Positions 6,196 to 13,502 of a stretch of 17,985 nucleotides of DNA are shown here, one piece after another; positions within the stretch are counted from its first letter, which is position 1, and each line of letters opens with the position of its first letter. Source of the stretch: Methanobacteriota archaeon (GTDB lineage: Archaea > Halobacteriota > Methanomicrobia > Methanomicrobiales > Methanoculleaceae). The notes beneath the pieces are model-generated. The model did not search any database and was not told where the DNA came from. It saw nothing but the letters and a program-made list of their open reading frames with translations. The DNA lies in contig JAEWMO010000064.1 in NCBI GenBank assembly GCA_023457135.1, positions 1 through 17,985 on the forward strand. The letters are read 5' to 3'. A program made the position numbers and the translations under genes.

Positions 6196-8094
6196 CTATT
6201 CCTCCAGGGTGGAGATGTCTCCGGGGTCCATACCCATTTCCTGCGCTTTTAAGACACGCCTCATGATCTTCCCGCTCCGGGTCTTGGGAAGCGCCTGGAC
6301 AAAGTCGATCTCCGAGGGTATGGCGATGGGGCCGAGCGTCATCCGCACATGGTAGATGAGGTCGTTCTTCAGCTTGTCTCCGGGCTGGCGGCCGTCTCTC
6401 AGGATGACAAAGGCCTTGATGGCGTTCCCCTTCAGGGCGTCGGGTTTCCCGATGACCGCGGCTTCCGCGACAGCCTCGTGTGAGACGAGCGCGCTCTCGA
6501 CCTCGGCGGTGCCGATGTTGTGCCCGGCGACGACGATCAGGTCGTCCGACCGCCCGATGACCATGATGTAGCCGTCCTTGTCCTTCACCGCAAGGTCGGC
6601 GGCCGTGTAGCAGCCGGGGATAGTGTTCCAGTACTTGCAGTAACGCTCGTCGTCGTTCCAGACGGTCCGCATCATCGAGGGCCAGGGCTCCTTGACGACC
6701 AGAAGGCCGCCCGTGCCCGGCGGGCACGAGTTCCCTGCCATATCGACGACATCCGCGACGACGCCCGGGATCGGTTTCCCGGCAAACCCGGGCTTCATCG
6801 GCTCGCCGATCATCGTGGTCACCATGTGCATTCCGGTCTCGGTCTGCCACCAGGTATCCACGATCGGGCACCGGTCCTTGCCGATGGTGCGGTAATACCA
6901 CTCGAACGCCTCCGGGTTGAGCGGTTCGCCGACGGAGCCGAGGACACGGAGCGATGAGAGGTTGTAGCGGTTCGGCCACTCCTCGCCCACCCGCATGAAC
7001 ATCCGGATTGCGGTCGGGGCGGTGTAGAAGATGGTGACACCGTACTCCTCGATGAGGTTCCAGTAGCTGCCCGGGTCCGGGTAGTCAGGCGTCGCTTCGG
7101 CGATGAGGCAGGTGGCCCCGTTCAGGAGCGGACCATAGACGCCGTAGCTGTGGCCGGTGATCCAGCCGGGGTCGGCGGTGCACCAGTAGACGTCGCTGTC
7201 CTTGACGTCGAAGACGTACTTCGTCGTGTAGTAGGTCCCGACGGTATAGCCGCCGCAGGTGTGGACGATACCTTTCGGAGATCCGGTGGTGCCGCTCGTG
7301 TAGAGGATGAAGAGCGGGTCTTCGGCGTCCATCGGTTCGGCCGGGCACTCCCGCTCCACGCCTTCCGTCAGTTCGTAGAAGTCCACCTCCATCTCCGGGT
7401 GGAGTTCGACGGGTTTGTCGGCGTCGCGCCGGAGGATGACGATCCGCTCGACGCTTGGGGCGCTCACGACGGCCTCTTCGACGATGTTCTTGAGCGGGAT
7501 TGCCTTGCCGCGCCGGTAGGTGACATCGGCGGTGACGACCACCTTCGCATCGATGCCCCGGATCCGCTGGTTGAGCGCATTGACACCGAACCCGCCGAAG
7601 ACGACCGAGTGGATGGCCCCGATCCGGGCGCAGGCGAGCATCGCTATGATCTGTTCGGGCACCACCGGCATGTAGATGCAGACCCGGTCGCCTTTGCCGA
7701 CGCCGAGGCGCTTCAAGCCGTTTGCGAACCGGCATACCGCCTGGTGAAGCTGACGGTAGGTGTAGATCTGCTCGTCACCCTCGTCCTCACCCCGCCACAT
7801 GATCGCGACCTTGTTCCGCCGCTGGCTGTGGGCGTGGCGGTCCAGGCAGTTATGGGTGATGTTGATCTTTCCGTTCAGGAACCACCGGGCATACGGGTAG
7901 TTCCACTCTTTCACCTTCTCCCAGGGCGCAAACCAGTCAAGCTCCCGGGCGATGCCGTCCCAGAATCCGTCAGGATCTGCCAGGAACGCCTGGTAGGTCC
8001 GGTTGTAGTCGCCTATCCAGGATTGCTCCTTGCAGCAGGCATCCGGGGTGTAGTATTTCAACTCATCGAGTCTGACATCGAAATTATCAGCCAT
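6196..8094 (-). CDS. acs: Acetyl-CoA synthetase (AMP-forming)
   Basis: This 632-residue enzyme makes acetyl-CoA from acetate, ATP and CoA via acetyl-AMP, for assimilation of acetate in the cytoplasm. The adenylate-forming signature ILYTSGTTGSPKGIVH, the GWITGHSYGVYGPL segment, the WWQTETGMH motif binding AMP, and the C-terminal hinge and lysine segment PKTRSGKIMRRVL are all present. The N-terminal acetyl-CoA synthetase cap (YNRTYQAFLADPDGFW) is intact. I start at the ATG at 8094 (MADNFDVRL). The ATG at 8115 would lie inside the promoter palindrome, too close to the TATA box. tbp follows 41 bases downstream. The promoter carries a 22-bp palindrome, suggesting control by a dimeric regulator, plausibly in response to acetate or energy status. 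Confidence 0.96.
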   Translation of the reverse strand: MADNFDVRLDELKYYTPDACCKEQSWIGDYNRTYQAFLADPDGFWDGIARELDWFAPWEKVKEWNYPYARWFLNGKINITHNCLDRHAHSQRRNKVAIMWRGEDEGDEQIYTYRQLHQAVCRFANGLKRLGVGKGDRVCIYMPVVPEQIIAMLACARIGAIHSVVFGGFGVNALNQRIRGIDAKVVVTADVTYRRGKAIPLKNIVEEAVVSAPSVERIVILRRDADKPVELHPEMEVDFYELTEGVERECPAEPMDAEDPLFILYTSGTTGSPKGIVHTCGGYTVGTYYTTKYVFDVKDSDVYWCTADPGWITGHSYGVYGPLLNGATCLIAEATPDYPDPGSYWNLIEEYGVTIFYTAPTAIRMFMRVGEEWPNRYNLSSLRVLGSVGEPLNPEAFEWYYRTIGKDRCPIVDTWWQTETGMHMVTTMIGEPMKPGFAGKPIPGVVADVVDMAGNSCPPGTGGLLVVKEPWPSMMRTVWNDDERYCKYWNTIPGCYTAADLAVKDKDGYIMVIGRSDDLIVVAGHNIGTAEVESALVSHEAVAEAAVIGKPDALKGNAIKAFVILRDGRQPGDKLKNDLIYHVRMTLGPIAIPSEIDFVQALPKTRSGKIMRRVLKAQEMGMDPGDISTLEE

Positions 8095-8108
8095 CTTGTC
8101 GCCCCTAT

Positions 8109-8138
8109 TATACATTATTAATAATGTATATTATATAT
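8109..8138 (-). promoter_or_regulatory. acs promoter with perfect 22-bp palindrome
   Basis: Bases 8109-8130 are a perfect palindrome of two 11-base arms (TATACATTATT and its complement). On the minus strand the TATA box ATATATAAT (8130-8138) abuts it, and the predicted transcript start is near 8108. The palindrome thus fills the space between TATA and +1, the classic position for an archaeal repressor. The bound protein is unknown. Confidence 0.6.
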
Positions 8139-8398
8139 CAACATTCTGGTTGCAGGGCCGGATGCACCAGAGAAGAACCATCAAGGAACCGGAAGCATAA
8201 AGTGGCCAATACAGGCATAACTTCTAAAAATTGAGCGATGTCCACATCGAATCCACCGGTAGCAGGATCCTTGCATCTCCTTGAAGTGGGGCGGTGGAAC
8301 GAGTACTGAGACGGAACCCCGGCATGGGTCCGGCAGGAAGAACGGTTTTTCGTGAGGTTACAGGTAAAGAGGAGTGAGCCAGGGCTTGCGCCCGGAGA
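8139..8398. other. Intergenic region between acs and TFS
   Basis: Beyond the acs promoter this stretch holds a short palindrome CGATGT-CC-ACATCG (8236-8249) and, just past the TFS stop, a small hairpin GGGC-GCAA-GCCC on the minus strand (8382-8393) with a GCAA tetraloop. I see no credible open frame or tRNA. Confidence 0.45.
8146..8170. promoter_or_regulatory. Second inverted repeat upstream of the acs TATA box
   Basis: CTGGT-T-GCA (8146-8154) and TGCACCAG (8163-8170) form an 8-bp inverted repeat with one extra base in the left arm. It lies immediately upstream of the TATA/BRE region, where an activator could bind. Confidence 0.35.
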
Positions 8399-8713
8399 TT
8401 AATCGTATTCGCGCCACGTTTTCCCGCAGGCAGTGCAGCGGAAGAACCTGACTTCGCTCTCATCTGCCGCCCGCAGCTGCCGCAGCCACCAGAACGCCGT
8501 CGTGCAGTCGCACTCAGGGCATTTGATGCTCGCGGTCGGGAGGGTTGCTATCTTCTCCTCTTCGTCGACGATGGTGATCTCCTTCTCCACGCGTTTGTCT
8601 GTCTTCTTCAACCGGTCGAGGTCGTTAATCTCCCTGATATACCCGCACTTTTTGCATTTCAGCTGACCACCGGACGATATCATCAGGCCTTTGCACTGTG
8701 GACAGAACATCAT
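8399..8713 (-). CDS. tfs: Transcription factor S (TFIIS/RpoM-like)
   Basis: This is a 104-residue archaeal TFS, the cleavage factor that rescues backtracked RNA polymerase. The N-terminal zinc ribbon is MFCPQCKGLM...CKKCGY (C4, C7, C20, C23), then a charged linker, then the C-terminal ribbon with C65, C68, C93, C96 and the ending CGKTWREYD. The acidic hairpin that enters the polymerase active site is read here as RAADES (D84, E85) instead of the common RSADEP. The catalytic acids are kept. The start is ATG 8713 or the adjacent ATG 8710; the longer in-frame extension is not credible. A TATA-like element TTAATTTCG (8735-8743) lies about 26 bases upstream, so the message is probably leaderless. 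It stands alone, divergent from artA. Confidence 0.92.
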   Translation of the reverse strand: MMFCPQCKGLMISSGGQLKCKKCGYIREINDLDRLKKTDKRVEKEITIVDEEEKIATLPTASIKCPECDCTTAFWWLRQLRAADESEVRFFRCTACGKTWREYD

Positions 8714-8734
8714 TAATATGAATGGGATACCGAT

Positions 8735-8743
8735 CGAAATTAA
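8735..8743 (-). promoter_or_regulatory. TFS TATA-like element
   Basis: TTAATTTCG on the minus strand is centred about 26 bases from the ATG at 8713, which predicts a transcript beginning at the start codon. It is a weak TATA box. Confidence 0.35.
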
Positions 8744-8807
8744 CCCTTGGCCTTGACGGATACCCGGGACTGCGCAACCAGCGGCGCGACCGGATCGGGC
8801 GCACAAA

Positions 8808-8816
8808 TGCTTTATT
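8808..8816 (+). promoter_or_regulatory. artA TATA box
   Basis: TGCTTTATT (8808-8816) is centred near 8813, about 28 bases before the ATG at 8841. A leaderless or nearly leaderless message is predicted. Confidence 0.45.
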
Positions 8817-8840
8817 GCCGGATACGCCGAAGGGTAATGG

Positions 8841-9668
8841 ATGAAGGATTACCTGGTGCTGATCTCCTGCATCTGCTTCCTCGCCTTCCTTATTCCGGGC
8901 AGGTTCCGGAGGTACTTTGCCATCGGCGGGTGGGTAAGCATCGTCGGATACCTCTTCCTCGAGCTCCCGTACTACTTCTCCATCAATAACTTCATGTATC
9001 CGATAATAGCCCTGTTATCGGTCCCCTTCCTGTATATCACTATAAAACACCTGCTCCTTGCCGATCCCAGGGTGATGCAGCTCTCCGGGATTGCAGCCGT
9101 GGCGTTCCTGATCTTCGCCCCCTTCGCCTACATACCGGCATTGGGGAACTGGCTGATTGCCATCGTCGTGGACCAGACGGCCACGGCACTCGCGGCCGTC
9201 GGGTACCCCGTGAGTTTGAACGACTGGAACCTGATGGAGCGCAACGGCTTCCGGACCGAGATTATCCTAGCCTGCACCGGAATCCAGAGCATCGCGATCA
9301 TGCTCGGTGTCGCCTGGGGCGTCCAGTCGGCGACGAGACAGAAACTCATCGGGTTTCTTGTGGTCTTCCCGACGATCTATATCCTGAATATCGTCCGGAA
9401 CGTCTTTGTCATCACGGCATATACCGAGCAGTGGTTCCCCTACCTCTCTGAGATCGTCGGCAACGGCGAGTTCGGGTACGAGAGCTTCTTCTGGGCGCAC
9501 AATGTCATGGCCGAACTGGGGGCCCTCATCTTCCTGGTGGTCCTCGCCTATGCCCTCTTCATGATCCTCCCCGAGCTCGGCACCCTCGCCGACAACCTCT
9601 ACCGGCTCTACCGCGGCGAGGTGGAGCGGGTCTTCCGGCCGAAAGCGCGGTCCGATCTCCAGCCCTGA
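8841..9668 (+). CDS. artA: Archaeosortase A
   Basis: This 275-residue polytopic membrane protein has about eight hydrophobic segments. It carries the exosortase/archaeosortase catalytic triad: Cys145 in ILACTGIQS, Arg186 in LNIVRNVFV and His220 in FFWAHNVMAELG. Archaeosortase A acts in the cytoplasmic membrane: it recognises the C-terminal PGF-CTERM signal of surface proteins, cleaves it and couples the protein to an archaeal lipid. The length and motif order fit ArtA. The ATG at 8841 follows a TATA box by 28 bases; an ATG four bases earlier is out of frame. No PGF-CTERM substrate is in the window, as is usual since targets are scattered. A CDP-alcohol phosphatidyltransferase, convergent and 425 bases away, could supply lipid, but this link is only positional. 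Confidence 0.9.
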   Translation: MKDYLVLISCICFLAFLIPGRFRRYFAIGGWVSIVGYLFLELPYYFSINNFMYPIIALLSVPFLYITIKHLLLADPRVMQLSGIAAVAFLIFAPFAYIPALGNWLIAIVVDQTATALAAVGYPVSLNDWNLMERNGFRTEIILACTGIQSIAIMLGVAWGVQSATRQKLIGFLVVFPTIYILNIVRNVFVITAYTEQWFPYLSEIVGNGEFGYESFFWAHNVMAELGALIFLVVLAYALFMILPELGTLADNLYRLYRGEVERVFRPKARSDLQP

Positions 9669-9744
9669 CAGGAACCGGCGGAGGCCCCTCCCGGCCAGGG
9701 CTCGTGGTTACCGTTGCATGCCTCCACGGGTCCGGGGCATCGCA

Positions 9745-9949
9745 CTTCACACCTCTCGGTGAAGCTCGCTTCGTTCGCACCTCGCACCTGATGGTGCTCA
9801 TGCTCCGCTCCTCACGGAACATCGCACTTCGCGGCTTCGCGTCTTTCGCGTGAGGCCTTATCATTAGCCCTGTACATAGTCTCACGCGAAGGCGCGAAGG
9901 CGCGAAGAACGCGAAGGCTTGGTAGAGGGATGCTGCAACTCCCTTCGCG
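9745..9949. repeat. Cluster of REP-like hairpins built on a TTCGCG motif
   Basis: The 425-base gap 9669-10093 has no credible gene but is dense in inverted repeats. CTTCAC/GTGAAG (9745-9750/9759-9764) and GCACC/GGTGC (9784-9788/9793-9797) form two small stems. A 27-28-base imperfect pair, 9827-9854 and 9881-9907, is built from repeats of CTTCGCG / CGCGAAG over a 26-base loop. CGCGAAGG / CCTTCGCG (9910-9917/9942-9949) makes a fourth stem. The 11-base sequence CATCGCACTTC also occurs directly repeated at 9738-9748 and 9820-9830. Such TTCGCG-rich arrays are typical of dispersed intergenic repeats; their copy number in this genome cannot be judged here. Confidence 0.65.
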
Positions 9950-10069
9950 CGAGGCCCCGCCAATTCATGCCTGCCGGCTCAGGAGATACCTCCAGTCGGA
10001 GTTAGTGTCGCCGATCATCATGGACGACAGATATTGGGCAGGGCATATCCCCCGAGCTGAAACGTGAAG

Positions 10070-10075
10070 AAAAAA
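10070..10075 (-). terminator. T-run terminator after the CDP-alcohol transferase gene
   Basis: CGTTTTTTCTTC on the minus strand lies about 20 bases past the stop codon at 10094, a typical archaeal oligo-T terminator. Confidence 0.45.
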
Positions 10076-10093
10076 CGAAGAAAGCAGCCTCCT

Positions 10094-10726
10094 TCAGGAG
10101 TACTGCCGGTAGAGGTAGAAGATCCGCTGAACCGCCGAGAGGTTTGTGCAGACCGCGATGAGGAGGATTGCGACCCAGATGTATCCGGTCACGCCGCCGA
10201 GGACCAGCACGAGGACGGTCTCGGGCCGGCCGAAGAAGCCGACTCCCTCAAGAGGGTCCTCGATCTTCCCGGCGATCCTCTCCGTATAGCCGATCTCGGC
10301 GTAGGTGACGGGCTTGATGAAGGTGTTGATCAACGATCCGGCGAGCGCCAGCCCCACGACGCCGAAGTCGAAGACCGGTGGAACGGCCACAAACTGGCTG
10401 ATGATGGCAATGCCCGAGAACCCCACACCCAGGATGACCGCCGCATCGACGTACTTGTCGGCAACCCAGTCGAGGACGGCACCGAACTTGCTCTCGGTAT
10501 GGTTTTTGCGGGCGACGTTGCCGTCTACAAGGTCGAGGATCGCCGATATGACCAGCAGCAGGCTGCCTGCAAGAAAGTAACGCTGGGAAAAGGCGAGTGC
10601 GCACGAGAAGCCGAAGAGCACCGAGAGTAGTGAGACCTGATTCGGCGTAACGCCCAGACGTATAAAAAATGACGCTATTGGCCCCGTATATTTGATGAAT
10701 TTCGGCCGCAATGAGGTTATATTCAT
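10094..10726 (-). CDS. CDP-alcohol phosphatidyltransferase (archaetidylinositol-phosphate synthase-like)
   Basis: This 210-residue integral membrane protein has about six hydrophobic helices. The family signature is complete: DG-NV-AR-KNHTESKF-G-AVL-D-WVA-D, that is D-G-x2-A-R-x8-G-x3-D-x3-D, whose Asp residues hold the metal ions. The enzyme exchanges CMP of CDP-archaeol for an alcohol headgroup. The segment after the motif (KYVDAAVILGVGF) is closer to archaetidylinositol-phosphate synthases than to serine-type enzymes, so inositol phosphate is my preferred acceptor; glycerol phosphate or serine remain possible. I start at the ATG at 10726 (MNITSLRP) because an element AGGTTAAACC (10751-10760) would start transcription just before it. 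An ATG at 10741 would add five residues. It is divergent from the pyrimidine reductase. Confidence 0.85.
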   Translation of the reverse strand: MNITSLRPKFIKYTGPIASFFIRLGVTPNQVSLLSVLFGFSCALAFSQRYFLAGSLLLVISAILDLVDGNVARKNHTESKFGAVLDWVADKYVDAAVILGVGFSGIAIISQFVAVPPVFDFGVVGLALAGSLINTFIKPVTYAEIGYTERIAGKIEDPLEGVGFFGRPETVLVLVLGGVTGYIWVAILLIAVCTNLSAVQRIFYLYRQYS

Positions 10727-10750
10727 CGCATATTTTATCATCCCGTGAGG

Positions 10751-10834
10751 GGTTTAACCTTTGCTCTGTTCTGCAGAACGGCATTGCCTCACCCCGAACG
10801 CCGCATGCGTTCCAGAATCACCAGATTCTTAAAC
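10751..10834. promoter_or_regulatory. Divergent promoters of the CDP-alcohol transferase and reductase genes
   Basis: Minus-strand AGGTTAAACC (10751-10760) is centred 30 bases before the transferase ATG. Plus-strand TTCTTAAAC (10826-10834) is centred about 40 bases before the reductase ATG. It overlaps a perfect small inverted repeat AGAATC-ACCA-GATTCT (10814-10829) that could be an operator. Confidence 0.4.
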
Positions 10835-10869
10835 GCTGCCGTCAGATAGATCTGCGGGAAGAAAGTCCA

Positions 10870-11553
10870 ATGGTTGTTCACGACAGACCGCACGTGCTCA
10901 TGATGTCGGAGATCACCGTCGACGGGAAGCTCACCCTGAAACGCGGGGCCTCAAGCAAGATTCTCATGAAGTACATGGCTCCCGAGACCGAGATCCTCCT
11001 TCACCGGACCCGGGCGGAGTGCGACGCCATCATGGTCGGAGCAAACACGATCAGGATCGACAACTCCTTCCTGACGGTCCGGCTGGTCGAGGGGAAGAGC
11101 CCGCTCCGGGTCATCCCGTCTGCCCGGGCGGATATTCCGCCGGATGCGAACGTGCTCGGCCCCGATGCCCGGACGGTCGTCGCCGTCTCCGCCGCCGCGC
11201 CGCCGGAGAACGTTGCCCGGCTCCGGGAGAGCGGCGTCGACGTCGTCGTTGCAGGAACCGACGAGGTCGATCTGCCGGAACTGATGCGGATATTAAAGAG
11301 AGATTACGGCGTCGCCCGGATGATGATCGAGGGCGGGCCGACGCTGAACTGGTCCATGCTGAACCACCGCCTCGTGGATGAGATACGCCTCATTCACCTG
11401 CCGTTCATCGTCGGCGGTGCCGATACCCCGTCGCTTGTCGGTGGTATGCACATCGAGACCGAGAACGAGATGATCCGGCTCTCCCTGAAGCAGTGCTTCA
11501 TGTGCGGGAGCAACCTGGTCACCGAGTGGAACGTCCTCTACAGGGGATCTTAA
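10870..11553 (+). CDS. arfC: 2,5-diamino-6-ribosylamino-pyrimidinone 5'-phosphate reductase (RibD C-terminal type)
   Basis: This 227-residue reductase is of the RibD C-terminal/dihydrofolate-reductase-like fold. In archaea it reduces the ribosyl group of the pyrimidine intermediate to ribityl with NADPH, on the way to riboflavin, FAD and the deazaflavin FO of F420. Visible motifs are MSEITVDGKLTL (12-23), CDAIMVGANTIRIDNS with LTVR (51-71), the NADPH-binding MMIEGGPTLNWSML, and LPFIVGGADTPSLVGG. The ATG at 10870 is chosen over the 53-codon upstream extension, which crosses the divergent promoter. The length matches archaeal stand-alone enzymes, with no deaminase domain. A T5 run follows the stop. 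Confidence 0.92.
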   Translation: MVVHDRPHVLMMSEITVDGKLTLKRGASSKILMKYMAPETEILLHRTRAECDAIMVGANTIRIDNSFLTVRLVEGKSPLRVIPSARADIPPDANVLGPDARTVVAVSAAAPPENVARLRESGVDVVVAGTDEVDLPELMRILKRDYGVARMMIEGGPTLNWSMLNHRLVDEIRLIHLPFIVGGADTPSLVGGMHIETENEMIRLSLKQCFMCGSNLVTEWNVLYRGS

Positions 11554-11563
11554 GCCCCGCACA

Positions 11564-11568
11564 TTTTT
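11564..11568 (+). terminator. T-run terminator after the pyrimidine reductase
   Basis: ACATTTTTGC lies 10 bases past the stop, between two convergent genes. It is a plausible oligo-T terminator. Confidence 0.4.
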
Positions 11569-11582
11569 GCCCGCGTCCCGCT

Positions 11583-12854
11583 TCAGATCATGACGTAGGG
11601 GTCCGCTTTCATATACTCCCGGCAGACCGTCGTCGCATAGTGGCCGGGAGGGAGCGTGAACCGGAGACGGACGTTCGCGTTAGACACATCGGTCTCCACG
11701 TCCGCCGAGAGTGCGATCGGCCGGAGGGTCCCGGCGAACTTCGTCGCCACGAACCGGGAGGCGCGCTCGAAGTCTCCGGCGTCGATCCCCCGCTTGCGCA
11801 TCAGATCCTGCATGATCTCGTCCATCGGGCCATGCGGCGCAACCGGCTCCGCTCCCGGGATGAAGAGGGCGATCCGGCACCGGCCGCGCTGTACCTGGAG
11901 CAGGGCTGCCTGCCGGTTCCGCGCCGAGACGATATCTTCACGACCGTTCGAGAAGAGCAGCCGGTCGCCGATCTCGGGTTCGGTCAGCGTCAGGCCGGCA
12001 TCGATGCGGCACGAGAGCGCGCAGTTGAAGAGGTAGGACTGGAACGCGCTGACAAGGAGCGAGAGGAGTTTCGGCGGGAGGACCCGGAGCGCGCCGGCGT
12101 AGTCACCGGGGTTTGCGGCGAGGTGGTTTGCCATCGCCCGCTCGTAGGTCATCTGGACGGGGAGAGCGGCAAGCGCCGCCCTCGCATCCCGGCTCTCCGC
12201 GAACCGCTCCCGCGCCTGCCGCGCCTCCTTCGCCTCGAGGGGGTATGCCCGGCCGATGTAGGTGACCACGGCGCCCTCGTAGTCCCCCTTAAGGATGCTC
12301 TCGCCGACGAGGTGCGTGACCGGCCGGACGACGCCGAACCGCTGCAACCCGTAGTAGTTCGGGATCCCGGCGGACGCACTCTCCGTGACCGCCTGGACCC
12401 GTTCGGCAAGATCTTCCTCGATGCAGTCCCGGACGACGATATCGAACCGGTTCCCCGCGAGGCCGCCGAGGGTGAGCGGATGCTGCGACTGCCCGACGAC
12501 CTCAAGCGATATGTCTTTGAGGTGCACCTCCCTGACCGCTTCGGGCGGGACGTCGTAGAGCGATAGGAACTGGGTGGTCACCGCGTTCTTGTCCTTGGTC
12601 CCCGCCCAGGCGATCCGGCGGTGGCTGATGCCGAGCTGTTTTGCGATCTCCTTGACCGCCCGCTGGAGTTCCCAGTTCGTCTTGGTGAGCCGGCAGATGA
12701 GGTACGGGCCATTCTGGTCGCTGATCGGGAGCGGGAGCTCTTCGACGATGAAGTCGGCGGGGGTCGACCGGAGCCGGCCGCCGATGCCGGGGGTCGCGGA
12801 CGCGTAGTAGCGCATCCCGAGGTCCTGTTCCAGGGGATAGGGTGAGGGCATCAT
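11583..12854 (-). CDS. truD: tRNA pseudouridine(13) synthase TruD
   Basis: This 423-residue TruD-family enzyme isomerises uridine 13 of tRNA to pseudouridine. The catalytic Asp88 lies in AWAGTKDKNAVTTQ (82-95). The family motifs NYYGLQRFG and NRFDIVVRD are clear, the TruD-specific insertion domain (about 220-340) is present, and the C-terminus carries PPGHYATTVCREYMK. The length is normal for archaeal TruD, which is longer than the bacterial form. Its start codon overlaps the stop of pth2 by 4 bases (ATGA), so it is the second gene of a coupled pth2-truD operon. Both products act on tRNA. It is convergent with the reductase gene. Confidence 0.95.
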   Translation of the reverse strand: MMPSPYPLEQDLGMRYYASATPGIGGRLRSTPADFIVEELPLPISDQNGPYLICRLTKTNWELQRAVKEIAKQLGISHRRIAWAGTKDKNAVTTQFLSLYDVPPEAVREVHLKDISLEVVGQSQHPLTLGGLAGNRFDIVVRDCIEEDLAERVQAVTESASAGIPNYYGLQRFGVVRPVTHLVGESILKGDYEGAVVTYIGRAYPLEAKEARQARERFAESRDARAALAALPVQMTYERAMANHLAANPGDYAGALRVLPPKLLSLLVSAFQSYLFNCALSCRIDAGLTLTEPEIGDRLLFSNGREDIVSARNRQAALLQVQRGRCRIALFIPGAEPVAPHGPMDEIMQDLMRKRGIDAGDFERASRFVATKFAGTLRPIALSADVETDVSNANVRLRFTLPPGHYATTVCREYMKADPYVMI

Positions 12855-13213
12855 AGCAGGGAGAGGTCGCCGGTGATCCGGTCGAGGTCTTCGGAGCGTG
12901 CGGGGCCGAGGCCGAGCGCCGTCACGGTTCCCGGCGGGATCTCGGTCATCCCGGCGTCCTGGATGATCGAGGCGGGGATGCCCGCCCGCTCCGCGATCGT
13001 CTTGAGTTCGAAGAGCTGCCGTTCGGCCGACACTTTCAGCACCACCTTCTTCTGCCCCTCGTCAAGCCAGGCCTTCTTCGCGATCTTGTCGGCCTTCTCG
13101 TAAGCGCCGATGGCGGCATGGGCGATCTGGGCACACTTCTTGCCGCAGCTCATCTTGATATCGGCGCGCACGACCAGGCACTGCTTCCATTTAAACTCCC
13201 GTTCTTCCGGCAT
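12851..13213 (-). CDS. pth2: Peptidyl-tRNA hydrolase, archaeal/eukaryotic type (Pth2)
   Basis: This 120-residue Pth2 releases tRNA from prematurely dropped peptidyl-tRNA. The family is recognised from KQCLVVRADIKMSCGKKCAQ (10-29), AHAAIGAY (31-38), the GQKKVVLKV strand (53-61), and the active-site end IQDAGMTEIPPGTVTALGLGP (84-104), with conserved Asp86 and Thr96. The N-terminal extension possible in frame from 13387 is not used. The ATG at 13213 follows a TATA element and precedes the first conserved strand. It has no N-terminal membrane anchor, unlike human Pth2. It is the first gene of pth2-truD. Confidence 0.95.
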   Translation of the reverse strand: MPEEREFKWKQCLVVRADIKMSCGKKCAQIAHAAIGAYEKADKIAKKAWLDEGQKKVVLKVSAERQLFELKTIAERAGIPASIIQDAGMTEIPPGTVTALGLGPARSEDLDRITGDLSLL

Positions 13214-13240
13214 TTCGGTACTACCTGGGGCATGATCCGT

Positions 13241-13248
13241 CAAATACA
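13241..13248 (-). promoter_or_regulatory. pth2-truD TATA box
   Basis: TGTATTTG on the minus strand is centred about 31 bases from the pth2 ATG, giving a leader of about 5 bases. Confidence 0.4.
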
Positions 13249-13395
13249 CAGCTATAGGAGCGGGCGGGGCGTGCCGCTGACCCCCCGCGGAGAGTGGGAT
13301 GCCTGCCGTACAGATCAACTCGCACCTGACAGCGCCCGGACTCCGGCCCGCCGGTCTGCCGGTATCGAAGAGGTCACTCGCCCTCACCTGCCCCC

Positions 13396-13425
13396 TTTTT
13401 ATCCCCCCAAAAAGCCATTATAATC
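13396..13425 (+). promoter_or_regulatory. Promoter candidates upstream of the geranylgeranyl reductase
   Basis: TTTTTATCC (13396-13404) and ATTATAATC (13417-13425) are the only TATA-like elements between the pth2 start and the reductase. Both lie downstream of the only in-frame ATG (13299). A message made from either could not use that ATG. Confidence 0.4.
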
Positions 13426-13502
13426 AGGAACCGGCCCGCCGGCCTGCACCACAGGGGCAGGCACCCGGCCGCCGGGAACCCACGTCTGCGAGGCATGATA
13501 AT

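Noticed and set aside
6155..6979. Upstream extension of the tbp frame into acs
   Set aside because: The frame is open by chance opposite or beside acs codons. TBP homology begins just after the ATG at 6154 and the TATA box lies between.
7150..8121. Long plus-strand frame (323 codons) antisense to acs
   Set aside because: It has low-complexity Asp/Val/Gly/Arg composition typical of the complement of GC-rich codons, and acs is certain.
9559..9963. Minus-strand frame across the hairpin cluster
   Set aside because: It overlaps the certain artA 3' end and consists of translated TTCGCG repeats.
9975..10022. Possible C/D-box guide RNA on the minus strand (ATGATGA ... CTGA)
   Set aside because: The boxes are present, but there is no internal D'/C' pair and the ends do not form the closing stem.
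11493..12566. Plus-strand frame of 357 codons antisense to truD
   Set aside because: It is a shadow of the TruD coding strand with no recognisable domain.
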